From: Neostapfia colusana | Taxonomy: Eukaryota; Streptophyta; Magnoliopsida; Poales; Poaceae | Direction of reading: 5' to 3' | Assembly: GCA_030760725.1 (NCBI GenBank) | Contig: JASWHV010000004.1 | Location: 58,309,136 to 58,373,135, forward strand | DNA: 64,000 nt | Shown: in pieces, positions 9,727-21,839 of the stretch | Numbering within the stretch: position 1 is the first letter of the stretch | How the letters are laid out: each line of letters starts with the position of its first letter | The notes under the pieces: model-generated | The model's database searches: none | Told to the model about the DNA's origin: nothing | Seen by the model: the letters and a program-made list of their open reading frames with translations, nothing else | Translations under genes and position numbers: made by a program

Positions 9727-12700
9727 GTACTTGGTACTGCAGAAACGGAAAATTATAGAAGCATAATTGTGCAGCATGCTTTGAGCTCCAAAGTTGAGGC
9801 GGATGACAAGCTACAACGACACAATCTTTTTCACATGTTTCTCATCGTCAAGGACTGCCGCGTGCACACTATAATTGATGGAGGCAGCTGCAACAACTTG
9901 GTGAACACGGATGTGGTCAAGAAACTTGGGTTGACAACAAGAGCACACCCTCATCCATACCACATTCAGTGGTTCAACAACAGCGGTAAGGTTAGGGTAA
10001 CACAAACAGCGAGGGTACATTTTTCGATTGGTTCTTACCATGATTTTTCTGATTTTGATGTCGTACCTATGGATGCTTGTTCTCTTTTCTTAGGACGTCC
10101 TTGGGAATTTGATATGGATGCTATTCATCATGGTAGAACTAATAAATATACTCTGATGCATAAAGGAAAGAAAATCACTTTGCTTCCTATGACTCCTGCT
10201 GAAATTGTACATTTTGAGAAAAGTAAAACACGTGATGATAAGGCAACAAAATCACTAGACTCTAAAAAACAGCAAGTAATTAATTTAAAATCACCTTCGT
10301 TGCTCACAACTAAATTTGACCTTGCGAATTTATTTAATACCAAGGGGATGTACTACGCTTTAGTATGCAAAGAAGCCATGTTCTCAATTCATGAAGTGTC
10401 CATTGCATTGCCCCCTGTTGTTGCTAACCTTTTGCAGGATTTTGCGGATGTGTTTCCCCCCGAGATACCCCCTGGATTACCACCTATGAGGGGCATTGAA
10501 CATAAGACTGACTTGATTCCAGGGGCAAGTTCGCCAAATCATGCGGCGTACAGGGCGAATCCAGAAGAGACAAGGGAAATTCAGCGACAAGTTCAAGATC
10601 TTTTGAACCGTGGGTATATTCGTGAAAGCCTTAGTCCTTGTTCCGTTCCTATTCTTTTGGTTCCTAAGAAAGATGGTAGCTGGCGTATGTGTGTTGATTG
10701 TAGAGCGATTAATAACATCACTATTCAATATCGTTATCCTATTCCTCGCATAGATGACATGCTTGATGAATTGAGTGGTGCTATTATTTTCGCAAAAATT
10801 GACTTGTGTAGTGGTTACCACCAAATTAGAATGGCACTAGGAGATGAATGGAAAACTGCATTTTAAACTAAGTTTGGACTTTATGAGTGGTTAGTAATGC
10901 CTTTTGGTTTAACTAATGCACCTAGCACTTTTATGCGATTAATGAATGAGGTTTTACGTCCTTTTATTGGAAAATTTGTGGTGGTTTACTTCGATGATAT
11001 CCTCATTTACAGCAAGTCATATGACGAACATCTTAATCACTTATGTGCTGTTTTCAGTGTCTTGAGAGATGCACGTTTGTTTGGTAACCTTGAAAAGTGT
11101 CTTTTGCACCAATCGAGTTTCGTTTCTTGGACATGTCGTTTCATCGCAGGGAATTGAGATGGATGAGGCAAAAATTGTGGTGATCACTAGCTGGCCAACT
11201 CCATCGACCGTCACGCAGGTGCGTAGATTTTATTGACGCTTTGTGCGGGATTTCAGCACCATTGCAGCACCTCTCCATGAACTGACGAAGAAGGGAGTGC
11301 AGTTTCGATGGGGCGAACAGCAGCAACAAGCTTTTGATGTTCTCAAATCAAATCTTACACAAGCACCATTGCTACATCTTGCTGATTTTGACAAGACATT
11401 TGAGCTAGAATGTTATGCAAGCGGCATTGGTATTGGAGGTGTTCTAATACAAGGAGGTAAACCTGTTGCATTCTTTAGTGAAAAATTGCATGGTCCTCTG
11501 AATTATTCTACTTATGATAAGGAATTGTATGCCTTAGTGCGAGTTCTACAAACTTGGCAACATTACCTGTGGTCTAAGGAGTTCGTCATACATTCTGATC
11601 ATGAATCTTTGAAGTATCTTAAGTGTCAATACAATCTGAGTAAACGACATGCTAAATGGATTGAGTTCATAGAATTATTTCCATACATCATTAAGCATAA
11701 GAAAGGGAAGGAAAATGTTATTGCAGATGCATTATCTAGATGTTACACCATGCTGTCCCAACTTGATCATAAAATATTTGGTTTAGAAACAACAAAAGGA
11801 TTATATCCTACAGATTTGGACTTCAAAGATGCCTTTGAAAATTGTAGAGAAGGAAGAACATGGAATAAATATGTACTACGGGAGGGCCTCCTGTATCGTT
11901 CTAACAAGCTATGTGTTCCTGCTAGTTCCGTTCGCCTATTACTTTTGCAGGAAGCACATGGAGGAGGTTTGATGGGACATTTTGGAGTGAAGAAAACGGA
12001 GGACGTGCTGGCCACACACTTCTTTTGGCGAAAGATGAGACGTGATGTCGAGCGCTATGTGTCACGATGCACTACTTGCAATAAAGCTAAGTCTCGACTT
12101 AACCCACATGGTCTTTATATGCCTCTTCCTGTTCCTAATGTACATTGGCAGGATATTTCCATGGATTTTGTTTTGGGATTGCCTAGGACTAAGAGGGGGA
12201 GGGATAGTATTTTTGTGGTTGTTGCTCGTTTCTCCAAAATGGCACATTTCATACCTTGTCATAAGAATGATAATGCCTCTCACATTTCTGATTTGTTTAT
12301 GACGGAAATTATTCGTTTACATGGTGTGCCAAATACCATTGTTTCTAATCGTGATGCAAAATTTTTAAGTCATTTTTGGAGAACTTTGTGGTATAAATTG
12401 GGAACCAAGCTGCTGTTTTCAACCACATGTCACCCACAAACCGATGGACAAGGTAGTAAATCGTACTCTATCCACTATGTTGCGGGCTGTTTTAAAAACA
12501 AATTTAAAGGGTTGGGAGAATTGTTTACCACATATAGAATTTGCTTACAACAGGTCAGTTCACTCTACTACAAAGGTAAGCCCATTCCAGGTAGTGTATG
12601 GTTTCAATCCCCGTGCTCCTATTGATTTATTACCTTTGCCTCCTTCTGAAACTATAAATTTGGATGCTACACAACAATCTGAATTCATTCTTAAGATGCA

Positions 12701-12972
12701 TGAAACTACAAAGAAAAATATTGAAAGGATGAATGAGAAGTATAGAAGTTCTGGTAGTAAAGGTAGAAAAGAAGTAAAACTTGGTATGGCTACATTTGAG
12801 AAAAGAACGATTCCCTCACTTGAGAAAATCTAAACTTATGCCACGAGCTGCTGGTCCTTTTAAGATTGTTGAAAAGATCAATGACAATGCATATAAGCTT
12901 GAGTTGCCTCCCGATTTTGGGGTTAGTCCCACATTTAACATTTCAGATTTACGACCATACTTGGGAGAATAA
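9727..12972 (+). pseudogene. pol of the CRM-like element: protease, RT, RNase H, integrase
   Basis: It continues the gag frame after TAG 9724. Protease: IIDGGSCNNLVN near 9871. Reverse transcriptase: KKDGSWRMCVDCRAIN, KIDLCSGYHQIRMA and an intact YFDDILIYS near 10987. RNase H: HSDHESLKYL near 11593. Integrase: zinc-binding HFGVKK and CTTCNKAKS, core MDFVLGLP, HPQTDGQ near 12433. Lesions: TAA at 10864-10866, frameshift near 11125, TGA near 11233, a small deletion near 12453 and a frameshift near 12780. A stop at 12970-12972 lies just before the expected continuation into the 3' LTR. Not translatable as one protein. Confidence 0.9.
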
Positions 12973-13002
12973 GATGATTTTGAGTCGAGGACGACTCCAA
13001 TT

Positions 13003-13015
13003 CAAGAGGGGAGGA
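13003..13015 (+). promoter_or_regulatory. Polypurine tract of the CRM-like element
   Basis: CAAGAGGGGAGGA immediately before the 3' LTR start TGATGAG; it would prime plus-strand synthesis. Confidence 0.85.
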
Positions 13016-13874
13016 TGATGAGTACATCACAACAGTGGATACTCACATTGATATACAAGGACCAATCACAAGAGGACGAGCACGGTTACTAAATCAGCAG
13101 GTGAACTTGTTCCTAACTTCCTACCCATGTGATTTTGAGAATGTATTGCTATTGAATGATTTAATTGTTACTAGGAACCATGGACATGATCAACAAGTAA
13201 AGGGAGGAGGATTTGGGGACGTGGAGAATCAGATGGGACGTCCACAAGTTGATGGAAACAGTCACCAACTCGGACTCGAGTTCAACTCGGAGTCCAGGAG
13301 CAGTACATATTAAAAAGGACGCCCAGGATGCATACGGATTCCGTTTTGACATTCCACATATGCATGGAAATATGAGAAGATAAACTTTGCAATGGTTCTG
13401 GTCTCACATTAAAATTCGCCCGGAGTCGTTGGGAGTTGTCGAAACAACTTGAATTCAGAGTTCTGTCCGGTGTTTCACCACCGTATTGGGCTACCTTGTA
13501 TCCCGTATGAGTCCATTAGGGACGCGTCTAAGGGTCTTATGGTCGAACCCTAGCCTTCAAATACTGCAGCCGCCGGCCATATTTGGTGGGTTTTTGTTAG
13601 ATAAACAGCCGTCGTTCTACGGTTTGTGTGAAACCCCAACTTCGTGATTTTCAGATCACATCTTCTACGTTCTTGCTCGTGTTCTCGGTTGTACCTGCAG
13701 AGATTAGCCTTCTTGGCGAGGTCAAGCGTGTGAAGCACGGTTGATAACCAACGGAGCAGTGGTGTAGTGATTGCAGGGGTGTTCGGGTCTGCTCGAGTTC
13801 CTCGGATCATCAACGTCGAGATCTCCACTTCAATCGACCTACCTTTCGGAAGATCGGGCCTAAACAACTCATCA
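13016..13874 (+). repeat. 3' LTR of the CRM-like element, encoding a pol C-terminal extension
   Basis: 859 bp, matching 6334-7193. From about 13033 to the stop at 13311-13313 an open frame reads THIDIQGPITRGRARLLN and onward; this is the C-terminal tail of CRM-clade pol, which overlaps the LTR. It is now out of frame with integrase because of the stop at 12970 and a missing G in the polypurine region. The same tail is also open in the 5' LTR (about 6352-6628) with a small deletion (GRRLLN). Confidence 0.85.
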
Positions 13875-16194
13875 AAAGATGTCGTGCACACCGGAAAGTG
13901 TTGCCGGTAATTCCAGCCGGTATGCTACAGATCCACATCTTTCTGTAATATGGAATCGACCGATGAATCGGGGTGCCAACTTTCCTCTCACCCCGAATCT
14001 GTTCACGCCCTTCACTGGAGACACACGTAGATATACGTGATCCCCGACTTCGAGTTGTAATGGGCGTCTTCTCCGTCCGCATACTGTTTTTGTCGGGATT
14101 GGGCGACTTTTAGGTTCGCTTGAATCAGCTGAACCTTTTCCTCCGCATTGTTGACAAGATCAATCCCGAAGGTTACCCTTTCGCCAGACTCACACCAATT
14201 CATTGGTGTGCGGCATTTTCTCCCGTATAGCACCTTGTAAGGCGCCATCTTGATGCTGGCTTGGTACCCATTGTTGTATGAGAACTCGGCCAATGATAAG
14301 TGATCATCCCAATTCATACTGTGGTTGATAGCACAAGCTCGTAGCATATCTTCTAAAATTTGATTTACCCGCTCGGTTTGCCCATCCGTCTGCGGGTGGT
14401 ACGCTGAACTACGGATCAGCTTCGTCCCTAACGCAGCGTGTAGCTGCTCCCAATAATAGGACACAAATAAAGTGCCCCAATCTGATATGATGGTGCGGGG
14501 TACGCCGTACAAGCATAGGATCCATGAGATGTACAATTAAGCATACTTCTTGGCGTGGTAGTTGGTGTTGACCGGGATGAAATGGGCAACTTTGGTGAGC
14601 CAGTTGTCGATCACCCACACAGAATCATGCTTCTGAAATGTGGTGGGTAAACCGACGATGAAGTCCATGCTTACATCCTCCCACTTCCAGGCAGGAACGC
14701 CCAGCTGTTGTAGCAGTTCCGGTTTTCTCATGTGGTCTGCTTTCACCCTTCGACATGTATCACACTTGAACACGTACTTTGCGATTTCCTGCTTCATTCG
14801 TGTCCACCAAAACTTGTTTCTAAGTTCTTGATACATTTTGTTGCTACCGGGGTGAATAGAAAACTTTGACAAGTGAGCCTCATCAAAGATTTTCTTCCGT
14901 AACTCCGGGTTACGGGGTACGACAATCCGGTCCTTGAACCATAGGACGCCGTCTCCGTCTTTCCGGAAACATTTAAGCTCCCCACTGTCTACACGTCTCC
15001 GCAAATGCGACATGCCCTTGTCATGTTTCTGAGCTGCCGCTATCTCTTCACGGATGGTGGGGGTCAAAGCTAAGTTGTAGAGAGCTCCATGTGGAATCAC
15101 ATGCAATGGTGGCTCGCTCTCTTCCAACGGGGTGATGGTCAGATTGTTGATGTGTGACTTGCGACTCAGCACATCCGCCACTGTGTTTGCTTTGCCGGGG
15201 TGATAATGGATATCTATTTCGTAATCCTTTATCATCTCTAACCATCTTTGCTGCCTCATGTTCAGCTCTTTCTGAGTGAATACCTACTTGAGGCTTTTGT
15301 GGTCGGTATATAGATGCACGAGGTTACCGAGTAGGTAGTGCCTCCACATTTTAAATGCAGTACCACGGCAGTGAGCTCCAAGTCATGAGTTGGATAATTC
15401 TGCTCATGGTTTCTGAGCTGCCGTGATCCATACGCGACCATCCTTCGGTCTTGCATCAGCACACATTCGAGCCCAGTGCCAGATGCATCACAGTACACAT
15501 CGAACAGTTTTGTTGTGTCTGGCTGCGCCAAAACCGGTGCTGATGTTAGGTGCTTCACTAATGCCTTGAATGCTGCTTCGCATGCTGGACTCCAAACATA
15601 TTTGGTAGCCTATTTCAGCAGCCCTGTCATAAGCTTGGCAATCTTTGAGAAGTTCAGAATGAACCTCTGATAATATCCCGCGAGTCCAAGGAAAATCCAT
15701 ACCTCGTGAACAGTCCTCGGGGACTTCCAATTCAGCACTTGTGAGATCTTACTCGGGTCTACAGCGATGCCCTCCGATGAGATAATATGCCCGAGAAAAG
15801 GCACTTGTGATATCCAGGATTCGCACTTGCTGAATTTCGCGTATAGCTTGTGATCCCGCAGCCGTTGCAAAACTATACGCAGATGCTCCATGTGTTCTTC
15901 CTCCAACTTGGAATATACCAATATGTCGTCGATGAAGACCACGACAGACTTGTCCAGCTCCGGCAAGAATACTGAGTTCATCAAGTACATGAAGTGAGCT
16001 GGATCATTGGTGAGGCCGAAGGACATGACCAGGTACTCATAAAGTCCGTACCTCGTCGAGAAAGCCGTCTTCAGAATATCCTCAGCTCGTATCTTAATCT
16101 GATGGTACCCGGATCTTAAATCCCTCTTGTAAAAGATCTTTGCTTCGATCAACTGATCAAACAACATGTCGATCCGTGGAAACGGGTACTTGTT
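13875..16194 (-). pseudogene. T1 pol (Tekay-like chromovirus): RT, RNase H, integrase
   Basis: Reads right to left. Reverse transcriptase begins at the M1 insertion (KYPFPRIDMLFDQL), with an intact FIDDILVYSK; then comes the RNase H and connection region, an integrase with VSMDFIVGLP and HPQTDGQTERVNQIL, and the start of the C-terminal region up to the CRM insertion at 13879. Breaks: a stop after FSKIAKLMTGLLK near 15610, frame changes near 15262-15350, a TAA at 14537-14539 in integrase (after YHAKKYA) and a frameshift near 14080. The same TAA is present in T3. Very close to the T3 pol in sequence. Confidence 0.88.
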
Positions 16195-16443
16195 TGTCAC
16201 ACCCGGTTTCTCCGAAGAACAACCGAGTGAATATCACATGTATGCCAGGATCATTTTCTCATACATGTGACGACAAATAGTGAAGCATCATCATATTACA
16301 AGCCAGGTGTTCGAATATAAATAAGTCTTACATAGCATATGTCTCGATGGACAATAATAAGTTCACAACATGTAAATAAAACAGAAGCGGGACATAAGTA
16401 TTGTGGGCTTCGTCACAGGCGTTGCCCGGGGGACTCCGTGAAC

Positions 16444-16502
16444 CTAGAAACCTTCATCGGGTCCAAAGTCTTGGTCATTGAACACCACATCATCCCTTTG
16501 AC
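16444..16502 (-). other. Predicted LTR coding exon 3 (M1), 59 nt
   Basis: On the - strand it follows CTGCTCAG. In phase 1 it reads QRDDVVFNDQDFGPDEGF then TAG (16444-16446). It differs from the M2 and M4 copies mainly by third-position or conservative changes, and has the same length. Confidence 0.55.
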
Positions 16503-17592
16503 CTGAGCAGCAATTTAAACCAACAGAAATGCAAGTTTGAGTACCATTGGTACTCAGCAAGTGTGGGAAATCTATGTCATGCATTGCCAGAGCAAGGAGA
16601 GGTTGAACTCATGGTTAAAGCACTACGCAATTAATACCTATCACCTTAGCTTATTAAGAACCTACATTACTACACAGGCGAAATGGTCCCAATCTCTCAA
16701 CCCATCATCAATATTTGGTAACCATAATTTCATATCCAATGTTAAGCTTCCCGCTTAACATCCTCAACTTCCCAAATCATCCTCTAATCCTGAATAAGTC
16801 CAAGCCGCTCTTGACCGTGAGCACGGCTGTCATGACAGTTTTGACTCTGCAGAGTTTGCACCACTGTACCCACATGTAGTGATTTCATCCCCCGTTGCCG
16901 GGTGGACTAAAAGAACCTCCATTATGCCAGTGGCCGCGAACCACATTCACACTTTCCAGGTGTGTAGCCAGGAGATCACTACGAAGCCTTCACAAAGGGA
17001 TTCCCGACGAGCGTGGGCCCACTGAGGTTTCACCCCTAACAGAATACAAGAGGCTCCAACCCCTCTTCAGTGGCCCCCTCTTGAGCCTTGCGGTTCATAT
17101 GGTAGTCCAGCTGACACCTATTCCCCGCACCATCCAAAACACCCATACTACACCGGGGATACACCTAATTAGTTGCCCAAGCTGCCCCATCTCAGCATGT
17201 GGTTGGCACGGTAAAGCCAGGTTACATGCTCCATGAACCGGTCCTTAGGATCCAGGCAAGTACTAACAAGCCCGAGTCTCGTGCACACAACACCAACCAA
17301 ATCATCCAACTTGCCTCGATCCCTACCTCTACATAACTCATAATATCTCATTCAAGAGTAAGGTAAATAAGTTGATGATATCATATCCCACTTGTCCCCT
17401 TCTAAGCATGGCTAAGCATAAGTATGTAAATAAATGATAAAATCAAATAAATCCCAACCCAAGCTATAAGGAAACAAGATAATGCAATTCTAGGGAAACT
17501 TCCTAGCATGGGTATCATATTCCAATTTGACCATGCAATTAAATTCTAACTACACATCCTAGTATAGGATCAAAGTGGTCAAGGACACTTGC

Positions 17593-17661
17593 CTTCTTCC
17601 TGCTGCTCTGGGAATGGAAAGTCTTGGTCTTGGAAGGGGAGAACTTGCTCTGGGGCAGGTT
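17593..17661 (-). other. Predicted LTR coding exon 2 (M1), 69 nt
   Basis: On the - strand it follows GAGTAG and ends GAAG before a GC donor (GCAAGTG). Reads EPAPEQVLPFQDQ, then a Phe/Pro/Gln/Glu stretch. Same length and phase as in M2, M3 and M4. Confidence 0.55.
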
Positions 17662-18529
17662 CTACTCATGCCAATACACATAGCAAAAGAAAACAACAAT
17701 CCATAAGCCATAGTCCACACTTTCACTTCATGCAAACCACACATACATACATATGAAAGTCATTCACATTTCTAAGTGTTGCGGTTCCTAGATGTGTTGA
17801 TTTTAGGCCTACATGCACTTTTAAACATATATACATTATTTCTAACTTTTGTATTCAGATTTCTATTTGCACACTATATATGAATTTCCAATTCGAACAA
17901 ATTCTTTATATTTAATTAATACACTTCTTAGCTACAAAGTTTGCATGAAAGATAATTTCCTACTCCAAATAGGTTTTCAGATCTTCTACAAAATCCTAAA
18001 CTGATGTTTTTGGATTTGGAGACCTCATTTATCATTTCCTAATTATGCATACTTATTTTCCTATATTTTCAGATTTATTTTCTATGCCTAAAAGTAAATT
18101 TTAATATTAAAATAGTAAGGCATACCATCTAAACAGAATAGGTTCTAATCTAAAATGTTCAATAAAATATTTTTGAACTTCCTCTCTGATGTGAAACAAT
18201 TTAAATTTATTTTACTAGTTTTTAGAATTATTTCCTAGCCTAAAATGTGTCTCTAGAGATAATAAAAATGAGCAACACCTAGGCAGATTTCATTTCAGCC
18301 TAAAATCTATTTTTAACTCATTCTAAAGTTTTCCAAGTGCTAGGAGAGTTTAAATTTATATTTGCACATGTGTTTGCATCACCATTTAAATTTAAATCCT
18401 AGTCACATGTTCAAATTTCTAAATTTAATATCCTATAGGGTCCAAAAGGAAAATCCACCCTACTACAGGGTTTAATTTACCATTTCCTAAATTTTCAGGG
18501 GCCTAATTACACATAACAGAGGGGTTTTC

Positions 18530-19534
18530 TGACAGGGGCCCGGTCCCGATCATGGGGCCGTGCCGCCTCGCCCGAGGAATCGCATTGGGTGGTGCCGTGT
18601 TAAGCGGCACCCAACAGCACACATATAAGGAACACGATATTACATAAATCAAAAGCGGAAGCTTACAATTATTCTTGGTAAATAATTTACATAAAATAGC
18701 TACAGCGGAAGTCTATAACCAGCTCACGTTGAATATCTAAGAAGCACTCGAGAAGAGGTCCAGCCCGCGGACTCCGCTCACTAGCAACACGAAGACACGG
18801 CAGGGGCAAGGTTCTCCAAGTGTGACATGACTCGGAAGTTTCCGAGTCTCACCGGACAACCTTCTTTATAGCGTCGATGATTACCTGCAAAACCACTTAT
18901 ATAGCAAGAGTGAGCACAAAGGCTCAGCAAGACTTAACCGCCTCTCATAAGACATGAAACTCTACATGAAAGTAATCTAAGATTTAAGCCTGTCATTTGC
19001 AAAAAGACTCGCCTACGAGTTCATCCTTAACTTTCAGATTTTAGCCGTAATAGTGGTGACCTTGCGCCCAGCAACATTGGAACTCCACAATCAAACAAGA
19101 AACGCTTCACTCCAATGTCACTCGTCCCAAGGTGAAAAATAAATTTAGTTTGCTCTATCTCTACTTCAAACAAGGTTCTCATGCAGTTTAACATAATCAT
19201 AGCAGCAATTATACTTTTGCAAACTGTTCCCACACAACTTTCTTACTACGTCACAACACAGTGAGCAAGCGGTACTCATAACCGCGAGGGACGGTGATTC
19301 GAATCAAACACTACCCGGATAACTCGACACATACGCCCGCCTTTGAAGACCCAACTCTGGCGTCCTTCATTACGTCGTATGTGGCAACCTTTCTCAGGAC
19401 ACTAAATTGTAGAACCAGTCACGCCGTCTCGGGCTCATAGGTCTAACGAGACGATGTGGTATGCCTCTACAATCCAGTGAACCTGGTACATCGGTTTCCT
19501 GGTTCTCATATATCAGAAAGCATCCGATACACAA
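18530..19534 (-). mobile_element. L2: LTR fragment of another Tekay-like family
   Basis: Begins TGACAGGGGCCCGG at 18530 inside M1 (left flank TTTTC) and is cut by the T2 LTR at 19535. The region near 19270-19530 aligns loosely with 2600-2900 of the solo LTR, so the families are related. On the - strand an acceptor-like TTTTGCAG lies near 18888. The remaining part would be to the right of T2 and is not seen. Confidence 0.6.
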
Positions 19535-19813
19535 TGTGACGCCCTCAGTTCTGTGGAAAAACCACGGAACCAAGAACTAATGCATATGTGTGCACAGGAT
19601 GTTCATCACACATATACATATGTTCCACAAACTGAATTCAGAATATATATAACCACGAATAACAAAGTTTATTACAACGTCTCATGAGTCTTGGACTCAT
19701 GCTTACAGCGGAAGTCTTTATTCTAAAGCGGAAGCAATTTAGCTAATGCGGAAGTAAATCTAAGCAGAAGTGGCTCCATCTCTAATCCCTCCACAGGCAA
19801 GGTTGAGAACAGA

Positions 19814-19863
19814 TCACACGCCGTAATGCTCCACTTGATCTTCAAAGTAGGCTTCTCTTGCTG
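19814..19863 (-). other. Predicted LTR coding exon 3 (T2), acidic, ends in TGA
   Basis: On the - strand it follows TTCATCATCAG and reads (phase 1) AREAYFEDQVEHYGV then TGA at 19814-19816. The pattern (aromatic-x-Asp-Gln, then a stop) resembles the M-type exon. A CAG repeat leaves the acceptor ambiguous by 3 nt, without changing the frame. Confidence 0.45.
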
Positions 19864-21111
19864 CTGATGATGAAGTAATAATGCAAGTTTGAGTACAATG
19901 ATGTACTCAGCAAGTGCGGGAAAACACATGATATGCGGCTCATAAACAAGGTAGGCATAAAAGGCTTATTTGCAGAAAAGCAGATTTGTAAAACCATGAT
20001 AAAATATCATCTTAACTTTAGATGTAATCCCAGCATGTATTAAATTACCAACATACCACCATCACTTCCTGTGTTCCATCCGAACATTAACCAATCCTTT
20101 ATTCATACTCACGAATACCTCCTCGTATTCGCTACCATCTCACCTTGTAAAACAACCTCGTCTCACACCGAGACCAATCTCATGTCATGTCCCAACAGTC
20201 ATGCAACCATCTCATCACCCAGACTCAACAGTTCCAAACAAAACCATAACCAAACCAATAATCATAAACAAGAACCTTCCCAATAACCATCCCAATAACT
20301 ATCCCAACATCTATCCCAACTAATCATGGCAGTTTAGCCAGGTGCTCGTGACCGTAAGCTCGGCTATCATGATAGTTTTAGACTCTGCAGAGTTTGCACC
20401 TCTTTACCCACAAGTTTGTGATTTCGTCACCCGTCGGCGACTGCAGAACCTCCATTTTACCAGTACACAACCGTCGGTGTATGGTCAAGAGATCACAAAA
20501 TAGCCTTTACAAAGGGGTTACTAGATGTATGGACTCACTAAGGTTTCACCGGCAGGCTAGAATCTCCAATTCTCCCACCCACGGGCCCCCTCTTGTGCCA
20601 TGCAGTTCCCAGGGCAGTCCTCACTCGACTCCCATTCACCGCGCCTTCCACAGTCCATAACACTCTAGCAACTTACCTAATTACTCAGCTAAGCCGCACC
20701 CATACTTGGCCTTGTGGTGGCACTGTTATCCTGGCATGTGCATGCATGAACCGGTCCTTAGATCTACGGCAAGTAAAACCACCATCTCATGCTACCTCAT
20801 TCACAAACCCAGGCTTGCCTAGATCTCCCTCCGATCCATATTCATTAACCTCATCAGTTACTTATTATCAATACGAGTGCAGTTAGCTAGACACATCTGT
20901 CTCGCTTCCCAATCCCATAGACTCAGCGAAGCATAACGCAAAAACCATACCCGACTCATAAACTTCCCAAGCGACAAGGGTGGTTTAATCAAAACTAGTA
21001 AACTCCTATAAAAAGGGCTTCCCATCACGTTTGACTCAGTACGCACACCTTTTCGCAAAACAAAACAGTTTTACCCAAAACATAGGATCAATATGGTCAA
21101 GGAGCACTTGC

Positions 21112-21192
21112 CTTGTTCTTGCGGTTCCGGTTGTTCTTGATTCTCAAAACCTGGGTTCTGCAGTTCGTCGTAGACAGCTCCCTGAGCTTGTC
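21112..21192 (-). other. Predicted LTR coding exon 2 (T2), Gln/Glu-rich, 81 nt
   Basis: On the - strand it follows CCTAGCAG and ends CAAG before a GC donor (GCAAGTG). In phase 1 it reads QAQGAVYDELQNPGFENQEQ and ends PEPQEQ. Sequence differs widely from M-type LTRs, yet the phase, donor type, composition and order are the same. Confidence 0.45.
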
Positions 21193-21664
21193 CTGCTAGG
21201 TAGGATCACGTGCATACAGGATTCACAGCAATCAATATTTATGCACAAACCTTAAACTAGATGCGATGATGCATATGCATGCTATCTCATGATTAGTTTT
21301 ATTAGATTGATCTGTATGTGTTCTTGCATGGCCTTGTATGGATAGGGGTGTTCGGATCAAAGGTGGACGTGGCGATGATCTTGTCTTTAGATCAAACTGA
21401 TCACCAAGTGATCTGCCCACGAGAAGGCTTCTGTTCGAAAGGAATTTAAGAACAGATGCAAAGAGATGAACACAATGATATTGAAGTCCTACCTCACGTT
21501 CTTCTTGACTTCAAGGTCCTCCTCAGACCGCTCTGTTCTTCTTTGATGATCTTCCTTGTTGCGCTTCAGCGATGGTTTGCTCGGCGAGTTAGGGCTAGGG
21601 CTCTAAGTCGTCGGCTCAGGAGTCGAAAGAGAAGTTTGTGGTTTCGGCCAGAGGTTTTGGGTTC

Positions 21665-21672
21665 TATTTATA
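21665..21672 (-). promoter_or_regulatory. TATA box of the T2 LTR
   Basis: TATAAATA on the - strand, followed by G; it lies just downstream of the ACGTG array in the direction of transcription. Confidence 0.7.
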
Positions 21673-21839
21673 ATCGGGAAGAGAAGAGTCCTAATCTGAT
21701 TGTTTCCCGAATAAGAGTCTTATTCAGATCTTTGTTGGATCCTAACATCTTATCTTTAGTAACATCGTGGAATTTAGATCAGTTTTTGTTGCGTACCGGT
21801 ATCTTCACGTGTAAAAACCGCTCCAGAACTCGTTACCTT

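Larger units (their letters stand above)
6334..13874 (+). mobile_element. CRM-like chromovirus, complete LTR to LTR but inactivated
   Basis: Two LTRs of 860 and 859 bp (start TGATRAG, end CTCATCA) bracket a primer-binding site, a 1.3-kb leader, gag, protease, reverse transcriptase/RNase H, integrase and a polypurine tract. Flanks are AAATA (6329-6333) and AAAGA (13875-13879), a 5-bp duplication with one mismatch. It sits inside the T1 pol. The TGATGAG-type LTR start and a pol C-terminus that continues into the 3' LTR (GPITRGRARLLNQQV) fit the CRM/centromeric-retrotransposon clade. Several stops and frameshifts show that it is old. Confidence 0.85.
16195..18529 (-). mobile_element. M1: truncated M-type Tekay-like LTR
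   Basis: Starts (+ strand) TGTCACACCCGG at 16195, inserted in T1 reverse transcriptase, and matches the complete M2 LTR (31110-34536) until it is cut at 18529 by L2. Orientation is -. Left flank TTGTT; the right end is not seen. It contains the conserved exon pair (17593-17661 and 16444-16502) and the palindromic block at 16827-16855. Confidence 0.85.
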
